DNA of 64,000 nucleotides from Parahoeflea halophila (GCF_900220985.1 NZ_OCPC01000001.1:846836-910835); one strand, 5' to 3'. Positions 9,860 through 21,454 are shown, counted from the stretch's first letter. Notes: a model not told the origin generated them from the letters alone. Numbers and translations are program-made.

Positions 9860-10983
9860 GCGGTCGAACTCCTGAATTGATCTACACTGATGCCCTCCGC
9901 AATAGCTTCTGCCAGATTTGCAAGCAAGCGCGCGGCGTCGGGTTTCCCCGTAGCCTGGGCGGCAGAGGCGGTCGATGCCAGCCCGGCGGGATCGTTCATG
10001 CGGTCCGCGATCATGTCGGAGAGAAGCTGGGCTGAAAGCTCAGACTGCTTGACCACGCTCGCTCCGCCCTTGGCCATCAGCGCCTGGGCATTGGCCGCCT
10101 GGTCATGGTCGAGTGCAAAGGGATAGGGCACCAGAATGGCCGAACGGCCGATAACGGCAATTTCCGATACGGTCGAGGCGCCGGAACGGGACACGACCAG
10201 GTGCGCTGCACCAATGCGTGCCGCCATATCGGTGAAGAAGGGTGACACGTCGGCCTTGACGCCCATTTCCTCGAGCCGGGCGCGCACCTCTGCCTCGTCT
10301 TCCGGCCGGGCCTGCTGGGTCAGCTCCAGCCGGGCGCGCAAGTCGTCCGGCAACAGCGCAATGGCCGAGGGAATGGCGTCGGAAAAGAACTGGGCGCCCT
10401 GGCTGCCGCCAAACACCACCAGCCGGAACGGCTCGCCCTCAAGTGATGGAACATAAGGGATCGCAGCCGCCGTGATGACTTCCGGCCGCACCGGATTTCC
10501 GGTTACCACGGTCTTGTCGGCATAGCGTCCCTTGCCCTCTGGCAGGAAACCGCCAGCGATTGCCTTGACCCTTGAGGCCAGCGCCTTGTTGGCACGGCCC
10601 ATCACCGCATTCTGCTCGTGCAGCATGGTTGGAAGGCCGGCATTCGACGCCGCCAGCAGCGGCGGGATTGTCGGGTAACCGCCGAAGCCGATCACCGCAT
10701 CGGGCCGGATCTTGCGCAACAGCGCACCGGCTTCGCGCACGCCCTTGAACAGGGTCCACAGCGACCTGATCACCTTGATCGGATTTTTCGAACCGATGGT
10801 GGCCGAGCGCACCACGTGGATTTCGGAAGCAGGAAACGTGCCGGCAAACCGTTCGGCGCGGCTGTCGGTGACCAGATGGACCCGGTGTCCGCGCGCCGTC
10901 AGCTCATGCGCCAGCGCCTGTGCCGGAAACAGATGTCCGCCGGTGCCGCCCGCGGACAACAGAAAAAGCTTGCTCTCCACCAT
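9856..10983 (-). CDS. murG: Lipid II synthase MurG
   Basis: MurG is the peripheral inner-membrane GT28 glycosyltransferase that moves GlcNAc from UDP-GlcNAc onto lipid I to form lipid II. The 375-residue product carries the glycine-rich loop [12 protein letters not shown] near the N-terminus, the second loop VFGGSQGA in the C-terminal domain, and [12 protein letters not shown]. Length is typical. The gene starts at ATG 10983, only 4 bp after the ftsW stop, and overlaps murC by 4 bp. The N-terminal domain has the expected amphipathic surface for membrane association, which I infer from the family. Confidence 0.97.
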   Translation of the reverse strand: MVESKLFLLSAGGTGGHLFPAQALAHELTARGHRVHLVTDSRAERFAGTFPASEIHVVRSATIGSKNPIKVIRSLWTLFKGVREAGALLRKIRPDAVIGFGGYPTIPPLLAASNAGLPTMLHEQNAVMGRANKALASRVKAIAGGFLPEGKGRYADKTVVTGNPVRPEVITAAAIPYVPSLEGEPFRLVVFGGSQGAQFFSDAIPSAIALLPDDLRARLELTQQARPEDEAEVRARLEEMGVKADVSPFFTDMAARIGAAHLVVSRSGASTVSEIAVIGRSAILVPYPFALDHDQAANAQALMAKGGASVVKQSELSAQLLSDMIADRMNDPAGLASTASAAQATGKPDAARLLANLAEAIAEGISVDQFRSSTA

Positions 10984-10987
10984 GTTG

Positions 10988-12142
10988 CTATTCCGCCGCC
11001 ACGCTGGACATGGGACGGTAAACCGTCCGTGGCTGCGCCCGGCTCTCCGGTCTGCGCCGCGTCAGCGCCAGCACGAACCCGGCAGTAATCGACACTGCGA
11101 TCATCGACGACCCGCCATAGGAAATCAGCGGCAGCGTCATGCCCTTGGCTGGCAGCAGTTCGAGATTGACGCCGATATTGATGAAGGACTGGAAACCGAT
11201 CAGCAGCGACAGGCCGGCAACAGCCAGCCGGGTGAAGTCGTCCTGCTCCCGTCCAGCGCGGAGAAGGCCGCGGATCACCACGAAGCCGAACAGCAACACC
11301 ATTACCATGCAGAAGATGATGCCGAATTCCTCCGCCGCGACGGAAAAGACGAAGTCGGTGTGACTGTCGGGCAGAATCCGCTTGATGGTGCCCTCGCCCG
11401 GCCCCTGTCCCAGCCAGTCACCCCGGATGATCGCCTCGCGGGCGGTATCGACCTGAAAGCTGTCGCCCTCGCCGAACAGGAAGCCGTTTATGCGCTCGGC
11501 CACGTGCGGGAACATGAAATAGGACGAGATAAAACCGGCTATGGCCAGCCCGCCCAAGAGCGCGATCCAGAACCACGACATGCCTGCCATGAAGAACATC
11601 CCGCCCCAGACCGCAGCTGTCAGCATTGTCTGCCCAAGGTCGGGTTGCGCCACAAGCAGGGCTACCACGATGCCGAACAGGATGATCGCAAACAGGTTGC
11701 CGGGGATCTCCGGGTGACGCGAGCGTTCGGAAAACAGCCAGGCGCAGATCACCACGAAGGCCGGCTTCATGAATTCCGAGGGCTGGATGGAAACGCCGAG
11801 GATGGAAATCCAGCGCCGCGAGCCTTTGATTTCGACACCGAAGAACAACGCCATGATCATCATCACGATCGAGGCGAGGAGCAGCAGCAGTGCCCCCCGG
11901 CGCACCTGGCGCGGGTTCAGGAACGAGACCCCGACCATCGCCGCAACAGCAGGCAGCAGGTAGAAGCCATGGCGCTCGACGAAATGGAAGCTGTCCAGTC
12001 CGAGCCTTTCGGCCACCGCCGGGCTTGCGGCAAACGATAGCATCAGGCCAATTCCCATCAGGCCGATAAAGGCCGCAAGGAACAGGCGGTCTATGGTCCA
12101 GAACCAGTCTGCGACCGGCCCACGTTCGACGCGGCTAACCAT
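10988..12142 (-). CDS. ftsW: Septal peptidoglycan polymerase FtsW
   Basis: FtsW is the SEDS-family integral membrane glycosyltransferase that polymerises lipid II at the septum together with FtsI. The 384-residue product has about ten hydrophobic segments, the extracellular-loop motif [16 protein letters not shown], the large loop with [17 protein letters not shown], and the C-terminal signature [14 protein letters not shown]. The ATG at 12142 was chosen because it matches FtsW N-termini and overlaps the murD stop by 8 bp; the open frame continues upstream inside murD without a plausible alternative. The longer N-terminus relative to E. coli is not seen here. Confidence 0.97.
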   Translation of the reverse strand: MVSRVERGPVADWFWTIDRLFLAAFIGLMGIGLMLSFAASPAVAERLGLDSFHFVERHGFYLLPAVAAMVGVSFLNPRQVRRGALLLLLASIVMMIMALFFGVEIKGSRRWISILGVSIQPSEFMKPAFVVICAWLFSERSRHPEIPGNLFAIILFGIVVALLVAQPDLGQTMLTAAVWGGMFFMAGMSWFWIALLGGLAIAGFISSYFMFPHVAERINGFLFGEGDSFQVDTAREAIIRGDWLGQGPGEGTIKRILPDSHTDFVFSVAAEEFGIIFCMVMVLLFGFVVIRGLLRAGREQDDFTRLAVAGLSLLIGFQSFINIGVNLELLPAKGMTLPLISYGGSSMIAVSITAGFVLALTRRRPESRAQPRTVYRPMSSVAAE

Positions 12143-13556
12143 GATGTTCTCCAGTGTTTTCGATATCGACGAGCATTTCGATATCATCGAGACCAGACAC
12201 GAGGCTGACATAGGCGTCGCCTCTGACCTCGAAATTGCGGTACTGATCGAAGCTGGCGCAGGCTGGAGATAGTAGCACAGCCGGCATCCCGGCTGCATCA
12301 CCCGCTGCATCTCGCGCTGCAGAAGCCACCGCATTGTCAAGCGTGCCCGAGATCTCGAAGGGTGCATGCGCGCCGATGGTGGCAGCAAATCCGGCCGCCG
12401 CCTCCCCGATCAGATAGGCCTTGGCAATGCGCGGGAAGAACCGTTCCAGTGCGGCGATGCCGCCCTCCTTGGGCAGACCGCCCGCAATCCAGTAGATCGG
12501 TTCGAAACTCTGTAGCGCCGGCGCCGCGGCCTCGGCATTTGTCGCCTTGGAGTCATTGACGAAGACGACGCGTCCGCGCCGTGCCACCGGTTGCATGCGG
12601 TGCTTGAGGCCGGGAAAGGCTGCGAGCCCGTTGCGGATTTCTTCTTCGTTCAACCCGACCGCCTGGCACGCGGCAATGGCGGCTGCCGCATTTTGCGCAT
12701 TGTGCGCGCCGCGAAGCGTGGCAATACCGGCAAGATCAGCCAGGTCGTGCAGCATACCGGCCTTGCCCTGACGGATCATCGATCCCTGCGCAAACAGACC
12801 CTCCTCAAGGACATGATCCTTGGAGATCCGGATCACCTTGAAAGCCCGGCTTTCCAGCTTTTCGGCAATAGCCCGGCACCACTCGTCGTCGACACCGACA
12901 ATGGCGACATCACTTCGTGCCACAAGCCGCGTCTTGACATCGGCATAATGCTGCATCGAGCCGTGCCGGTCGAGGTGATCCGGCGTCAGGTTGAGCAGCA
13001 GCCCGGCGCTCGGATCGAGTGAAGGCGCGAGGTCAATCTGATAGGAGGAACATTCGACCACATGCACCCGCTCGGCCGCCGGCGGCGCCAGCGTCAGAAC
13101 CGCGGTCCCGATGTTGCCGCCCAGTTGAGCGTCACGGCCGCTATGCGAAATCAGATGTGCAATCAGCGCCGTGGTGGTGGATTTGCCATTGGTGCCGGTG
13201 ATGGCGATGAACCGGCTGCCCGGCGCCTGCGCCCGCCGCTCCCGTACGAAGATCTCGATATCGCCGATGATCTCGACACCGTGGCTGGTGGCAAGATCGA
13301 CCGTCCAGTGGGGCTTGGGATGTGTCAGCGGAACGCCGGGGGCAAGCACCAGCGTGCCGACCGACGCCCAGTCCATATCGCGCAGATCGCCAACCGGGAT
13401 CCCCGCTTTTGATGCGGCCTCGACCTGAGCCGGATTATCATCCCATGCCGTGAGTTCCGCGCCCCCTGCAACAAGTGATTTCGCGGTCGCAAGGCCCGAC
13501 CCGCCCAGGCCGAACAGCGCCACGCGCTGTCCGCGAAATGTGGAGGCGGGGATCAT
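12135..13556 (-). CDS. murD: UDP-N-acetylmuramoylalanine--D-glutamate ligase MurD
   Basis: MurD adds D-glutamate to UDP-MurNAc-L-Ala in the cytoplasm. The 473-residue product begins with a Rossmann-like [17 protein letters not shown], has the ATP loop GTNGKST at residues 121-127, [20 protein letters not shown], the KHRMQPV motif and VNDSKATN in the C-terminal half, and [19 protein letters not shown] near the end, all MurD hallmarks. It starts 3 bp after the mraY stop and overlaps ftsW by 8 bp. Confidence 0.98.
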   Translation of the reverse strand: MIPASTFRGQRVALFGLGGSGLATAKSLVAGGAELTAWDDNPAQVEAASKAGIPVGDLRDMDWASVGTLVLAPGVPLTHPKPHWTVDLATSHGVEIIGDIEIFVRERRAQAPGSRFIAITGTNGKSTTTALIAHLISHSGRDAQLGGNIGTAVLTLAPPAAERVHVVECSSYQIDLAPSLDPSAGLLLNLTPDHLDRHGSMQHYADVKTRLVARSDVAIVGVDDEWCRAIAEKLESRAFKVIRISKDHVLEEGLFAQGSMIRQGKAGMLHDLADLAGIATLRGAHNAQNAAAAIAACQAVGLNEEEIRNGLAAFPGLKHRMQPVARRGRVVFVNDSKATNAEAAAPALQSFEPIYWIAGGLPKEGGIAALERFFPRIAKAYLIGEAAAGFAATIGAHAPFEISGTLDNAVASAARDAAGDAAGMPAVLLSPACASFDQYRNFEVRGDAYVSLVSGLDDIEMLVDIENTGEHHG

Positions 13557-13559
13557 CGA

Positions 13560-14663
13560 TCACCTCAACTTCAGCGTGGCGAGACCGAGCATGGCGAGAC
13601 CGACAGCAATGATCCAGAACCGAACCACCACCTGACTCTCGGTCCAGCCGAGCTTTTCGAAATGATGGTGGATCGGCGCCATCAGGAACACCCGCTTGCC
13701 GGTCAGCTTGAACCAGCCGACCTGAATGATCACGGAAAGCGCTTCCATCACGAACAGCCCACCGATGATCGCCATGACGATCTCATGCTTGGTCGCAACC
13801 GCAACGGTGCCGATCAGGCCGCCGAGCGCCAGCGAACCGGTGTCGCCCATGAAAATTGCCGCCGGTGGTGCATTGAACCAGAGAAAGCCAAGCCCCGCGC
13901 CCATGACCGCGCCGAGAATCACCGCCAGTTCACCGGTGCCGGGCACGAAATGGATTTGCAGATAATTGGCAAACACCGCGTTGCCCGCCAGATAGGCGAT
14001 GGCGCCAAACGAGGCGGCTGCGATCATCACCGGCACGATCGCCAGTCCATCGAGACCGTCGGTCAGATTGACGGCGTTGCCCGCCGCAACAATCACGAAA
14101 GCTCCGAAAACGATGAAGAACCAGCCCAGGTCCAGAAGCAGATCCTTGAAGAAGGGAAACGCGATAGAGGAGCCAAAGGTCGAGCCGTTGACCGTCGTTG
14201 CGGCCATCGAGGCCTGCATGATGAAGAACACTGCCAGTCCGGCGATGATGAATTCAATGCCAAGCCGGGCCTTGCCGGAAAATCCCTTGTCGCTCTGTTT
14301 GGTGACCTTCAGATAGTCGTCGTAAAAACCGATGGCGCCGAAGCCGAGCGTCACCAGCAGCGTGGTGACCACGTAGACGCTCGACAGGTCCGCCCACAGC
14401 AGCGACGATCCGACAATGCCCGCCAGGATCATCAATCCGCCCATGGTCGGCGTGCCGGCCTTGAGAAAATGGGTCTGCGGACCATCGGCCCGGATCGGCT
14501 GGCCCCGGCCCTGGCGGACCTTCAGCGAGGCGATGATTCGTGGTCCGAACAGGAATACGATCAGCGCCGCGGTGAACATCGCAGCGCCTGTTCTGAAGGT
14601 GATGTATCTGAAAAGATTGAAAAACTGGACCTTGTCCGCCAGATCCACCAACCAGATGAGCAT
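13560..14663 (-). CDS. mraY: Phospho-N-acetylmuramoyl-pentapeptide transferase MraY
   Basis: MraY is the polytopic inner-membrane enzyme that transfers phospho-MurNAc-pentapeptide to undecaprenyl phosphate to form lipid I. The 367-residue product has around ten membrane segments, the [10 protein letters not shown] segment, the catalytic aspartate pair in [32 protein letters not shown], and the histidine loop [12 protein letters not shown]. Length is normal for alphaproteobacteria. It lies 20 bp downstream of murF and 3 bp upstream of murD. Confidence 0.98.
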   Translation of the reverse strand: MLIWLVDLADKVQFFNLFRYITFRTGAAMFTAALIVFLFGPRIIASLKVRQGRGQPIRADGPQTHFLKAGTPTMGGLMILAGIVGSSLLWADLSSVYVVTTLLVTLGFGAIGFYDDYLKVTKQSDKGFSGKARLGIEFIIAGLAVFFIMQASMAATTVNGSTFGSSIAFPFFKDLLLDLGWFFIVFGAFVIVAAGNAVNLTDGLDGLAIVPVMIAAASFGAIAYLAGNAVFANYLQIHFVPGTGELAVILGAVMGAGLGFLWFNAPPAAIFMGDTGSLALGGLIGTVAVATKHEIVMAIIGGLFVMEALSVIIQVGWFKLTGKRVFLMAPIHHHFEKLGWTESQVVVRFWIIAVGLAMLGLATLKLR

Positions 14664-14683
14664 GAGTTCGGTCCCCGATCCCT

Positions 14684-16117
14684 TTAATCTTGTGTGCTGC
14701 TGTCAGTCAGCAGCGGGTACTTGTCAAGCAACGCCTTGACAATGCGACCGAAGCCGATGCCGAGCGACGACTTGACCATGACCACGTCGCCGTCCCTGAT
14801 AACCGACTTGAGATAGTCCGCGAGTTCGGTGGCCTCGTCGCGGTAGACCGTCTCGATATTTGTGCCCAGTTCGTCGCGCAACGCCCGCATTTCCGGACCC
14901 GCGAGACAGACCAGATCCGCCCCTGTTTCCATGAGCGGCTGAGCCAGCTCACGATGCACCTGCTCGGCAAACCGGCCCATTTCCAGCATGTCGCCCAGCA
15001 CGGCGATACGACGCCCCCTCAAGCGCACCGGCGTATCCCGCAGCAGCTCCAGCGCAGCGCGCATTGAGGCCGGGTTGGCATTGTAGCTTTCGTCAATCAG
15101 TACGAAACTGCCATCACCGATCTTCAGATTGTGCCGTGCCCCGCGCCCCTTTTCAGCCGAAAGAGCGGCGAGCGCATGACTGGCCTTGGCAAGATTGGCG
15201 CCGGAAAGCTGCACCGCGCCCAATACGGCAAGCGCGTTCTGCACGTGATGGCGGCCGGGCGCGCCGATCTTGACGGCAACCTCGTCGCTGCCGATCCGCG
15301 CCGTAATCGTCGAGCAATCCGGCAGCAGCTTGCAGTTGAGAAGCCGGTAATCGGCCTTGCTGTTTTCACCGAAAGACTGAACATGGGCAACGCCCAGTTC
15401 CCCGGCCCGTTTCTTGAGCCAGCCATATTTTTCGTTATCACGATTGAGCAGCACGTGCCCGTCTTCGACGAGCCCTTCCATGATCTCGGACTTTGCAGCC
15501 GCGATCTCGGTCAGGTTCTTGAAATTGCCCATATGCGCGGCCGCCACCGTGGTGATGATCGCGATATGCGGCTTGACCATCTTGACCAGTGGCCGGATCT
15601 CGTCGGGATGGTTCATGCCAATCTCGAACACGCCATAGGCGGTGCTCGCCGGCATTCGCGCCAGTGTCAGCGGCACGCCCCAATGGTTGTTGAACGACGC
15701 CACGGAGGCATGCACCTCGCCACTTGGTTCGAGCACGTGCCTCAGCATTTCCTTGGTCGAGGTCTTTCCCACCGATCCGGTCACCGCGATGATCCGGGCG
15801 TCGCTGCGGGCCCGTGAGGCGCGGCCCAGATCCTCAAGTGCTGCCAGAACATCATTGACCACGATCATCGGCGCAGTCAGCCGGCCAAGCGCAGGAAGCT
15901 TCGATTCCGAAACCACCAGCAGGCCGGCACCATTGGCGACTGCGACGCTGGCAAAATCATGTCCGTCGAGCCGGTCGCCCTTGATGGCAAAGAAGGCATC
16001 GCCTTCGCCAACCGTGCGGCTGTCGATGGAAATGCCGTTGACGCCGTCCGGCAGGGTGCCCACGGGACGCCCGTCCATGGCTTCGATCATCTCTTGTGAG
16101 GTCCACAGCATGCTCAT
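14684..16117 (-). CDS. murF: UDP-MurNAc-tripeptide--D-Ala-D-Ala ligase MurF
   Basis: MurF attaches D-Ala-D-Ala (made by Ddl) to the UDP-MurNAc tripeptide, completing the cytoplasmic pentapeptide precursor. The 477-residue product has [19 protein letters not shown] in the N-terminal domain, the ATP loop [33 protein letters not shown], and [15 protein letters not shown] in the C-terminal half. The ATG at 16117 overlaps the murE stop (ATGA); a second ATG lies two codons later. It completes the murE-murF-mraY block. Confidence 0.97.
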   Translation of the reverse strand: MSMLWTSQEMIEAMDGRPVGTLPDGVNGISIDSRTVGEGDAFFAIKGDRLDGHDFASVAVANGAGLLVVSESKLPALGRLTAPMIVVNDVLAALEDLGRASRARSDARIIAVTGSVGKTSTKEMLRHVLEPSGEVHASVASFNNHWGVPLTLARMPASTAYGVFEIGMNHPDEIRPLVKMVKPHIAIITTVAAAHMGNFKNLTEIAAAKSEIMEGLVEDGHVLLNRDNEKYGWLKKRAGELGVAHVQSFGENSKADYRLLNCKLLPDCSTITARIGSDEVAVKIGAPGRHHVQNALAVLGAVQLSGANLAKASHALAALSAEKGRGARHNLKIGDGSFVLIDESYNANPASMRAALELLRDTPVRLRGRRIAVLGDMLEMGRFAEQVHRELAQPLMETGADLVCLAGPEMRALRDELGTNIETVYRDEATELADYLKSVIRDGDVVMVKSSLGIGFGRIVKALLDKYPLLTDSSTQD

Positions 16118-17583
16118 GCCTTCAGTTCCTCCAGTGCCTTGCGGATTTCGATGTGGTCGGAGAACGGCAGAACCTTCTCTCCGATGATCTGGCCTTCCTC
16201 ATGCCCCTTGCCGGCGACGATCAGGGTGTCGCCTGCGCCCAGCATGGAAACTGCCGTTCTGATCGCCGTTGCCCGGTCGCCGATCTCGGTTGCGTCAGGG
16301 GCAGCGGCCATGATCTCAGCACGGATCGAGGCCGGATCCTCCGAACGGGGATTGTCGTCGGTGACGATCACCACATCCGCAAGCCGCATCGCGATCTCGC
16401 CCATGATCGGCCGCTTGCCGCGATCCCGGTCGCCGCCGCAGCCAAACACCGTGATGACCCGGCCGGTGGTAAACGGCCGCACCGCCTCGAGCACGTTTTC
16501 CAGCGCCTCGGGCTTGTGCGCATAATCGACGTAAGCCGGAGCCCCCTGCGGCGTCGAGCCGATCAGCTCCAGCCGCCCGGAGGCTCCGGTCAGGTGCTCG
16601 AGTGCTGCCATTACCTGGTCTGCAGACGTTCCCGAGGCAATCGCAATTCCCGCCGCCACAAGTGCGTTGGACACCTGAAAGTCACCTGCCAGCGGCAAAT
16701 CGACCTCGAAAATGCGGCCTTCCATGTGGACTTCCAGCACCTGCTTGTGGCGCAGATGCTCGACCCGTTTGAGGCTCAGGAAGCCGCCCTTGCGGCCCAC
16801 AGTCAGCACCCGCGCTCCAGCCCGCTCGGCCGCTTCGACGGCTTTCTCCGACCAGGGATCATCGGCAAAGATCACCGCTGGCATGCCCTTGGGCAGAAGC
16901 GTATCGAACAGCCGCATCTTGGCGGCCATGTAGTCATCCATGCTGGTGTGATAGTCCATGTGATCGCGGCCCAGATTGGTGAAGCCCGCAACACTCAGCG
17001 CCACCCCGTCGAGCCGGCGCTGGTCGAGACCGTGGCTAGAGGCTTCCATGGCTGCGTGAGTCACGCCTTCGCTGGCAAGTTCCGCCAGCAACCGGTGCAA
17101 CGCAACCGGGTCCGGAGTGGTCAGCGTGCCGTATTCGGTACGGCCAGGCGCTGTCACGCCGGTGGTTCCAAGCATCGCTGCCTGCTCTCCGGCATTGGCC
17201 CAGATTTGTCGCAGGAAGGATGCCACGGAGGTCTTGCCCGCGGTCCCTGTTACTGCCGCCATCACCCGCGGTTGCGGGCCGTAGAATGCCGCAGCCGCCC
17301 GCGCCAGCGCCTGTCTGGGATCAACCGCCCGGAGCACAGGCACCGTCAACCCGGACAGCACCGCACCTTCGCCGGCGACGATTGCGACCGCGCCTTTGGA
17401 TGCCGCCTGGGCTGCAAACCGCGCACCGTCCGTCTTCACGCCGGCAAGCGCAAAAAACAGGTTTCCCGGTTCGACGACCCGGCTGTCAGCCGTCAACCCG
17501 GTCACGGGAAGCTCGGTGTCCGCCCCGTTAGGTGCGGTAATGGATCCAGTCGGCAGGGCGGCGGTCAGCGCGGACAATTTCAT
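16114..17583 (-). CDS. murE: UDP-MurNAc-L-Ala-D-Glu--2,6-diaminopimelate ligase MurE
   Basis: MurE adds the third amino acid of the stem peptide in the cytoplasm. The 489-residue product has [17 protein letters not shown], the ATP loop VTGTAGKTS near residues 111-119, [22 protein letters not shown], and [14 protein letters not shown]. The specificity loop reads DNPRSEDP; this DNPR form is the one found in enzymes that use meso-diaminopimelate rather than lysine, so a Gram-negative type peptidoglycan is expected. The gene starts 78 bp after ftsI and overlaps murF by 4 bp. Confidence 0.97.
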   Translation of the reverse strand: MKLSALTAALPTGSITAPNGADTELPVTGLTADSRVVEPGNLFFALAGVKTDGARFAAQAASKGAVAIVAGEGAVLSGLTVPVLRAVDPRQALARAAAAFYGPQPRVMAAVTGTAGKTSVASFLRQIWANAGEQAAMLGTTGVTAPGRTEYGTLTTPDPVALHRLLAELASEGVTHAAMEASSHGLDQRRLDGVALSVAGFTNLGRDHMDYHTSMDDYMAAKMRLFDTLLPKGMPAVIFADDPWSEKAVEAAERAGARVLTVGRKGGFLSLKRVEHLRHKQVLEVHMEGRIFEVDLPLAGDFQVSNALVAAGIAIASGTSADQVMAALEHLTGASGRLELIGSTPQGAPAYVDYAHKPEALENVLEAVRPFTTGRVITVFGCGGDRDRGKRPIMGEIAMRLADVVIVTDDNPRSEDPASIRAEIMAAAPDATEIGDRATAIRTAVSMLGAGDTLIVAGKGHEEGQIIGEKVLPFSDHIEIRKALEELKA

Positions 17584-17661
17584 GAAATGCTCTGGTCTTT
17601 CATTGCTGTGGCAAAAGGCGATTCACTTGATATCAGTGATGCCTGCCCGCCGCATGTGTTT

Positions 17662-19407
17662 TCAGTATGACAGCGACAGCGCCTGCACGTCGTCGCCAAA
17701 CCGCGGCCGGACACCGAGAAAGGCGCCGCTCCGGCGAATGATCGCGCCAACCGTCGGCGCAGCATTCAATCCGGCGGTCGCCGAGTGCTTGCCCTCCTCC
17801 GGCTTGGGTTCGTCGATCACCACCAGAACCACATATTCGGGATTGTCGATCGGAAAGGCGGAGAGAAACGCATTGAACCGGACCGCAGAGGAGTAGCGTC
17901 CATTGACCACCTTTTCAGCGGTCCCGGTCTTGCCGCCAACACGGAAGCCTTCGACCGCGGCACGCGAACCCGAGCCGCCGGCTCCCTTGATGGCATTGAG
18001 TTCCATCAGATCGCGCATGTGCTTGCTGGTCGATGGCTGGATCACCGGAACCGCGGTCTGTGCAGCCTCTTCCGCCGAGCGCGGCAGGAAGGTCGGTTCG
18101 ATCAGCTTGCCGCCGTTCATCAGCGCTGCAGCCGCGACCGCTGTCTGCAATGGTGTTGTCGACACGCCATGGCCAAAGGAGATGGTGATCGAGTTGATCT
18201 TCTTCCATTCAGACGGCTGGTTCGGCGTTGCCACTTCCGGCAGTTCGGTCTTCATCCGGGTAAGAAGCCCGAGCCGGGTCAGGAACTCCTGATGGCCCGG
18301 GATACCCACAAGATCGGCCATTCGGGCGGTGCCGATATTGGAGGAATAGATGAAGATTTCCGGCACGGTCAGGACACGGTTCTTGCCGTGGAAATCCTTT
18401 ATCGTGAAGCCGCCGATCCGGATCGATCCGCGCGCATCGAACGAATCCGACATCTTCACCAGCCCGGAGTCGAGCGCCATCGCCGTGGTGAACGCCTTGA
18501 AGGTTGACCCCATCTCGTAGGTACCCGCGGACATCCGGTTGAGCCGGTCCTTCTGCAGCGCCTCGACAGGGTTGTTGGGGTCATAGTCGGGCAGTGACGA
18601 CATGGCGACCACTTCGCCCGTGTGTACATTGAGTACGACACCGGCGGCGGCAATCGCCTTGTAGCGCTCCATGGCGCCGGCCAGCTCGTCACGCAGCACG
18701 TGCTGGACCCGCAGATCAAGCGACAGCCGCACCGGCTTGAGATCTTCGTTGACGGTCATGCCGGCGGCAGCGAGATCGCCGAGGCCCTGGCCGTCGACAT
18801 ATTTCTCCATGCCGGCGATGCCCTTGTTGTCGATGTTGACGTGGCCGACCACATGCGAAGCCGTCGGGCCGCCGGGATAGAACCGCCGCGTTTCCGGCCT
18901 GAAACCGATGCCTGGAATGCCGAGCGCCAGGATCTGGCTTTGCTGCTTGGGGGTAAGCTGGCGTCTGAGCCACTGAAACCGGGAATTCGACGACAACTTG
19001 CGGTGAATGCCGCGCATGTCGAGATCTGGCAGAACGGTGGCCAGCAACTCGACCGCCTCGTCCGCGTCGACGATCTTGTTGGGTTCCGCAAACAGCGAGA
19101 CCGTGCGGATGTCCGTGGCCAGCACTTCGCCGTTTCGGTCGAGCAGGTCGGGCCGCGAAATCAGCAGCTGGTCGGCGCGCGCGATCGATGACACTGTTTC
19201 GGGCGACCGCAGGCCGTATTGCACCAGGCGCGCACCGATTGCCGAATAGAACACACAGAAACAGACCACCGCGATAATGATGCGGTTCTTGGCCTGCGCG
19301 CCCTGCGCCTTGCGGATGCCTTCAAACTCCAGCGGCGTGCGGCCGCCTCCGCCCGCAGACGCCGCAACCGGGTTCAGTCCAGCGATGAATGCTCCCAGAT
19401 TTCTCAT
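17662..19407 (-). CDS. ftsI: Septal transpeptidase FtsI (PBP3)
   Basis: FtsI is the class B penicillin-binding protein that cross-links septal peptidoglycan, acting with FtsW. The 581-residue product has a cytoplasmic N-terminus, one membrane anchor at about residues 41-62, a PBP dimer domain, and the transpeptidase domain with the SxxK nucleophile STFK at 301-304, SSN at 355-357 and KTG at 493-495. All three catalytic motifs are intact. Its ATG overlaps the ftsL stop as ATGA. The 78-bp gap before murE is one of the larger ones inside the cluster but shows no clear terminator. Confidence 0.97.
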   Translation of the reverse strand: MRNLGAFIAGLNPVAASAGGGGRTPLEFEGIRKAQGAQAKNRIIIAVVCFCVFYSAIGARLVQYGLRSPETVSSIARADQLLISRPDLLDRNGEVLATDIRTVSLFAEPNKIVDADEAVELLATVLPDLDMRGIHRKLSSNSRFQWLRRQLTPKQQSQILALGIPGIGFRPETRRFYPGGPTASHVVGHVNIDNKGIAGMEKYVDGQGLGDLAAAGMTVNEDLKPVRLSLDLRVQHVLRDELAGAMERYKAIAAAGVVLNVHTGEVVAMSSLPDYDPNNPVEALQKDRLNRMSAGTYEMGSTFKAFTTAMALDSGLVKMSDSFDARGSIRIGGFTIKDFHGKNRVLTVPEIFIYSSNIGTARMADLVGIPGHQEFLTRLGLLTRMKTELPEVATPNQPSEWKKINSITISFGHGVSTTPLQTAVAAAALMNGGKLIEPTFLPRSAEEAAQTAVPVIQPSTSKHMRDLMELNAIKGAGGSGSRAAVEGFRVGGKTGTAEKVVNGRYSSAVRFNAFLSAFPIDNPEYVVLVVIDEPKPEEGKHSATAGLNAAPTVGAIIRRSGAFLGVRPRFGDDVQALSLSY

Positions 19408-19760
19408 TGTTGCACGGACCCCGTCGTCAGTTCTGCATCGGTTTCGCCCTCTGCCAGCAACGGCTCGAAATCGCTCGCCCTGCCGGGCAATTCGTCAGAT
19501 TCGGCCATTTGCTCCGGTTCGATCGGCCTTAAGCCCAACTCCGCCTCGAAGGCCGTCGACAGCCGTTGCAGACGTGAAGGCTGGTTCAGCAGGCTCCAGT
19601 CAGCCTCGAGCAGATCGATGGTCTCCTCCTGCAGCCGTATCTCTGCCTGCAACTCGCGCACTTCGGCAAGTTTCTCTTCGGCAGCGTGCTTGATCTGGTA
19701 GGTGATGGTAGCAGCGGCGATCATCGCACCGACAAGCACCAGGTCGAGAGTTCGCAACAC
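19404..19760 (-). CDS. ftsL: Cell division protein FtsL
   Basis: FtsL is a small bitopic membrane protein that forms the FtsQLB complex. The 118-residue product has one membrane segment at about residues 5-22 followed by a heptad-rich coiled coil (roughly 26-60) with LLEADWSLLNQPSRLQRLS, a motif characteristic of alphaproteobacterial FtsL, and an acidic tail. The start is a GTG at 19760 with GGAGG 7 bases upstream, just after the rsmH stop. Identification rests on size, topology, position between rsmH and ftsI, and the LNQPSRL-type motif. Confidence 0.92.
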   Translation of the reverse strand: MLRTLDLVLVGAMIAAATITYQIKHAAEEKLAEVRELQAEIRLQEETIDLLEADWSLLNQPSRLQRLSTAFEAELGLRPIEPEQMAESDELPGRASDFEPLLAEGETDAELTTGSVQQ

Positions 19761-19763
19761 GGT

Positions 19764-20789
19764 TCAGCCTCCGAGTGCCGCCAGCGCGGCGAGATTTGGA
19801 ACGGGAAGGATATCGGCATCGGCCTTTCCGGCGGGCACGTCAGTGCGCCGCCCGGCGCGCAGTTTCGCAGACCGTGCGCGTGGATTGGTCGCGCATTCCT
19901 CATCTCCCGCAGTCACCGGTTGCCTGCCGATCATGGTGAAGCTGGATTGACGCTCGGCCACCATCGGCAGGTGCCGCGAGCCCGAGGCCTTGCCTGCGCG
20001 ATCCTGGAAGAAACGCTTGACGATGCGGTCCTCGAGAGAATGGAAGCTGACAACCACCAGCCGGCCCCCGGGCTTGAGCGCGCGTTCGGCGGCGAACAGG
20101 GTCCGCGCCAGTTCGCCAAGCTCGTCATTGACGTAGGTCCTGAGCGCCTGGAACACCCGGGTGGCCGGATGGATCTTGTCCTGAGGCCGCCGCGGCGAGA
20201 CCTTCTCGATCAGCCCGGCCAGCTGCCGCGTTGTCTCAAATGGCGTCTTCTGCCGTTCCGCCTCAATGGCACGCGAAATCCGCCCCGCATGGCGCTCCTC
20301 GCCCAGAATTCCGAATATGCGGGTCATGTCCGAAGGCTTGGCGCGGTTGACCACATCCGCCGCGCTGACGCCGGTTTGCCCCATGCGCATGTCGAGCGGC
20401 CCGTCGCGCATGAACGAGAAACCCCGCTCCGCCTCGTCGATCTGCATCGAGGACACGCCGATATCGAGCACCACGCCGTCAAGACTCGCCTCCTCGACAT
20501 GATCGAGCAATTCGGAAAACCGGGCATGGATGAGTTTCAGACTACCGCCGGAAGCTTCCACCATTGCCGCGCCCGCGGCGATCGCATCAGGGTCACGGTC
20601 GAAGGCAACCACGTCCGCGCCGGCTTCAAGGATGGCAGCAGTGTAGCCGCCGGCCCCGAATGTGCCGTCGACGATTGTCTCTCCCGGCACGGGTCCAAGG
20701 GCTGCCAGGACCTCGCGGAGAAGAACCGGAATGTGGCGGACCGGTCCGCCTTGGACGTCAGTTTCACCATCGTCCATGTCCGCCGCCAT
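19764..20789 (-). CDS. rsmH: 16S rRNA (cytosine-1402-N4)-methyltransferase RsmH (MraW)
   Basis: RsmH methylates N4 of C1402 in the 16S rRNA decoding centre using S-adenosylmethionine. The 341-residue product has [10 protein letters not shown], the SAM motif [12 protein letters not shown], the acidic [29 protein letters not shown], the DMRMGQ motif, and [16 protein letters not shown]. The ATG at 20789 has GGAGA about 7 bases upstream; an ATG at 20777 is an alternative four codons in. The frame stays open far upstream through mraZ in a different frame, which is not part of the gene. It follows mraZ by 26 bp. Confidence 0.97.
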   Translation of the reverse strand: MAADMDDGETDVQGGPVRHIPVLLREVLAALGPVPGETIVDGTFGAGGYTAAILEAGADVVAFDRDPDAIAAGAAMVEASGGSLKLIHARFSELLDHVEEASLDGVVLDIGVSSMQIDEAERGFSFMRDGPLDMRMGQTGVSAADVVNRAKPSDMTRIFGILGEERHAGRISRAIEAERQKTPFETTRQLAGLIEKVSPRRPQDKIHPATRVFQALRTYVNDELGELARTLFAAERALKPGGRLVVVSFHSLEDRIVKRFFQDRAGKASGSRHLPMVAERQSSFTMIGRQPVTAGDEECATNPRARSAKLRAGRRTDVPAGKADADILPVPNLAALAALGG

Positions 20790-20815
20790 TCCGTTTCTCC
20801 ATCCGTTGAGAACGG

Positions 20816-21244
20816 TCAGGAAATGGCCGTCCGTTCTTTCCGGGCGCGTGACTGCATTTCCTCGAATGCCGCCGGCTCCCAGAGCTGAAAATGATCCCCA
20901 CGCCCCGCGAACGTCACCCGGTCGGTGATGCCCGTAAAATCGCGGATGAAATCCGTCACCAGAAGCCGACCCTCGCCGTCGAGCTTCATGAACACACCGC
21001 CGCCATGAATAAGCAGCGACATCTTGTTGGCTTCCGCAGAGAACGGATCCTGCGATCCGATCATCCGCTCGAAGCGATCCAGCACTTCCGGCCCGGCCAT
21101 CGACACCGCCGGAAACACGAAATCCTGCCATGCGTAGAGCTCGCTGACGGCTGCCTGCGCCAGCACGGCACGGAACGTCGAAGGCACGGAAACCCGTCCC
21201 TTCGCGTCGATCCTGTTTGTCGCATTCGACAGGAACCGGTTCAT
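20816..21244 (-). CDS. mraZ: Transcriptional regulator MraZ
   Basis: MraZ is a conserved DNA-binding protein with two SpoVT/AbrB-type domains that regulates its own dcw operon, known to bind TGGG-type direct repeats in E. coli. The 142-residue product starts [21 protein letters not shown], with the expected first AbrB domain, and repeats the pattern near [16 protein letters not shown] in the second domain. It is the first gene of the cluster. A matching ladder of TGGG repeats lies about 170-210 bp upstream. Confidence 0.96.
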   Translation of the reverse strand: MNRFLSNATNRIDAKGRVSVPSTFRAVLAQAAVSELYAWQDFVFPAVSMAGPEVLDRFERMIGSQDPFSAEANKMSLLIHGGGVFMKLDGEGRLLVTDFIRDFTGITDRVTFAGRGDHFQLWEPAAFEEMQSRARKERTAIS

Positions 21245-21412
21245 GACTCTGTACCGCCGCTTCCGCCCCTTGGCCCCACTCCATTGATCCCCTGCTTTGC
21301 CTCCGCTCCATCACCCGAGCAAAGGCTCCAGCAGCGTAAGCCGCCTTCACGGTCTCTGCCTGAAACCGCAGCCTGGATGGGGATGGAACGGCGGATGCCC
21401 GCCTGCTGATCT

Positions 21413-21454
21413 TGGGCGTTTGGGATACCATGGGCCACCATGGGCGTCAATGGG
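21413..21454 (-). promoter_or_regulatory. MraZ-box array (TGGG repeats, 10-bp period)
   Basis: On the plus strand TGGG occurs at 21413, 21421, 21431, 21441 and 21451; the last four are exactly 10 bp apart. Established work on MraZ shows binding to TGGGN repeats separated by 5 bp, which is the same period. The array is 170-210 bp upstream of mraZ. Here the TGGG reads on the strand opposite to mraZ transcription. I infer this is the autoregulatory operator of the dcw operon. Confidence 0.7.

Noticed and set aside
16096-17670. 524-codon plus-strand frame antisense to murE
   Set aside because: Same cause; murE has every expected motif on the other strand.
20790-21431. Upstream extension of the rsmH frame through mraZ
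   Set aside because: mraZ is clearly coded in another frame here, and the ATG at 20789 has a good ribosome binding site.
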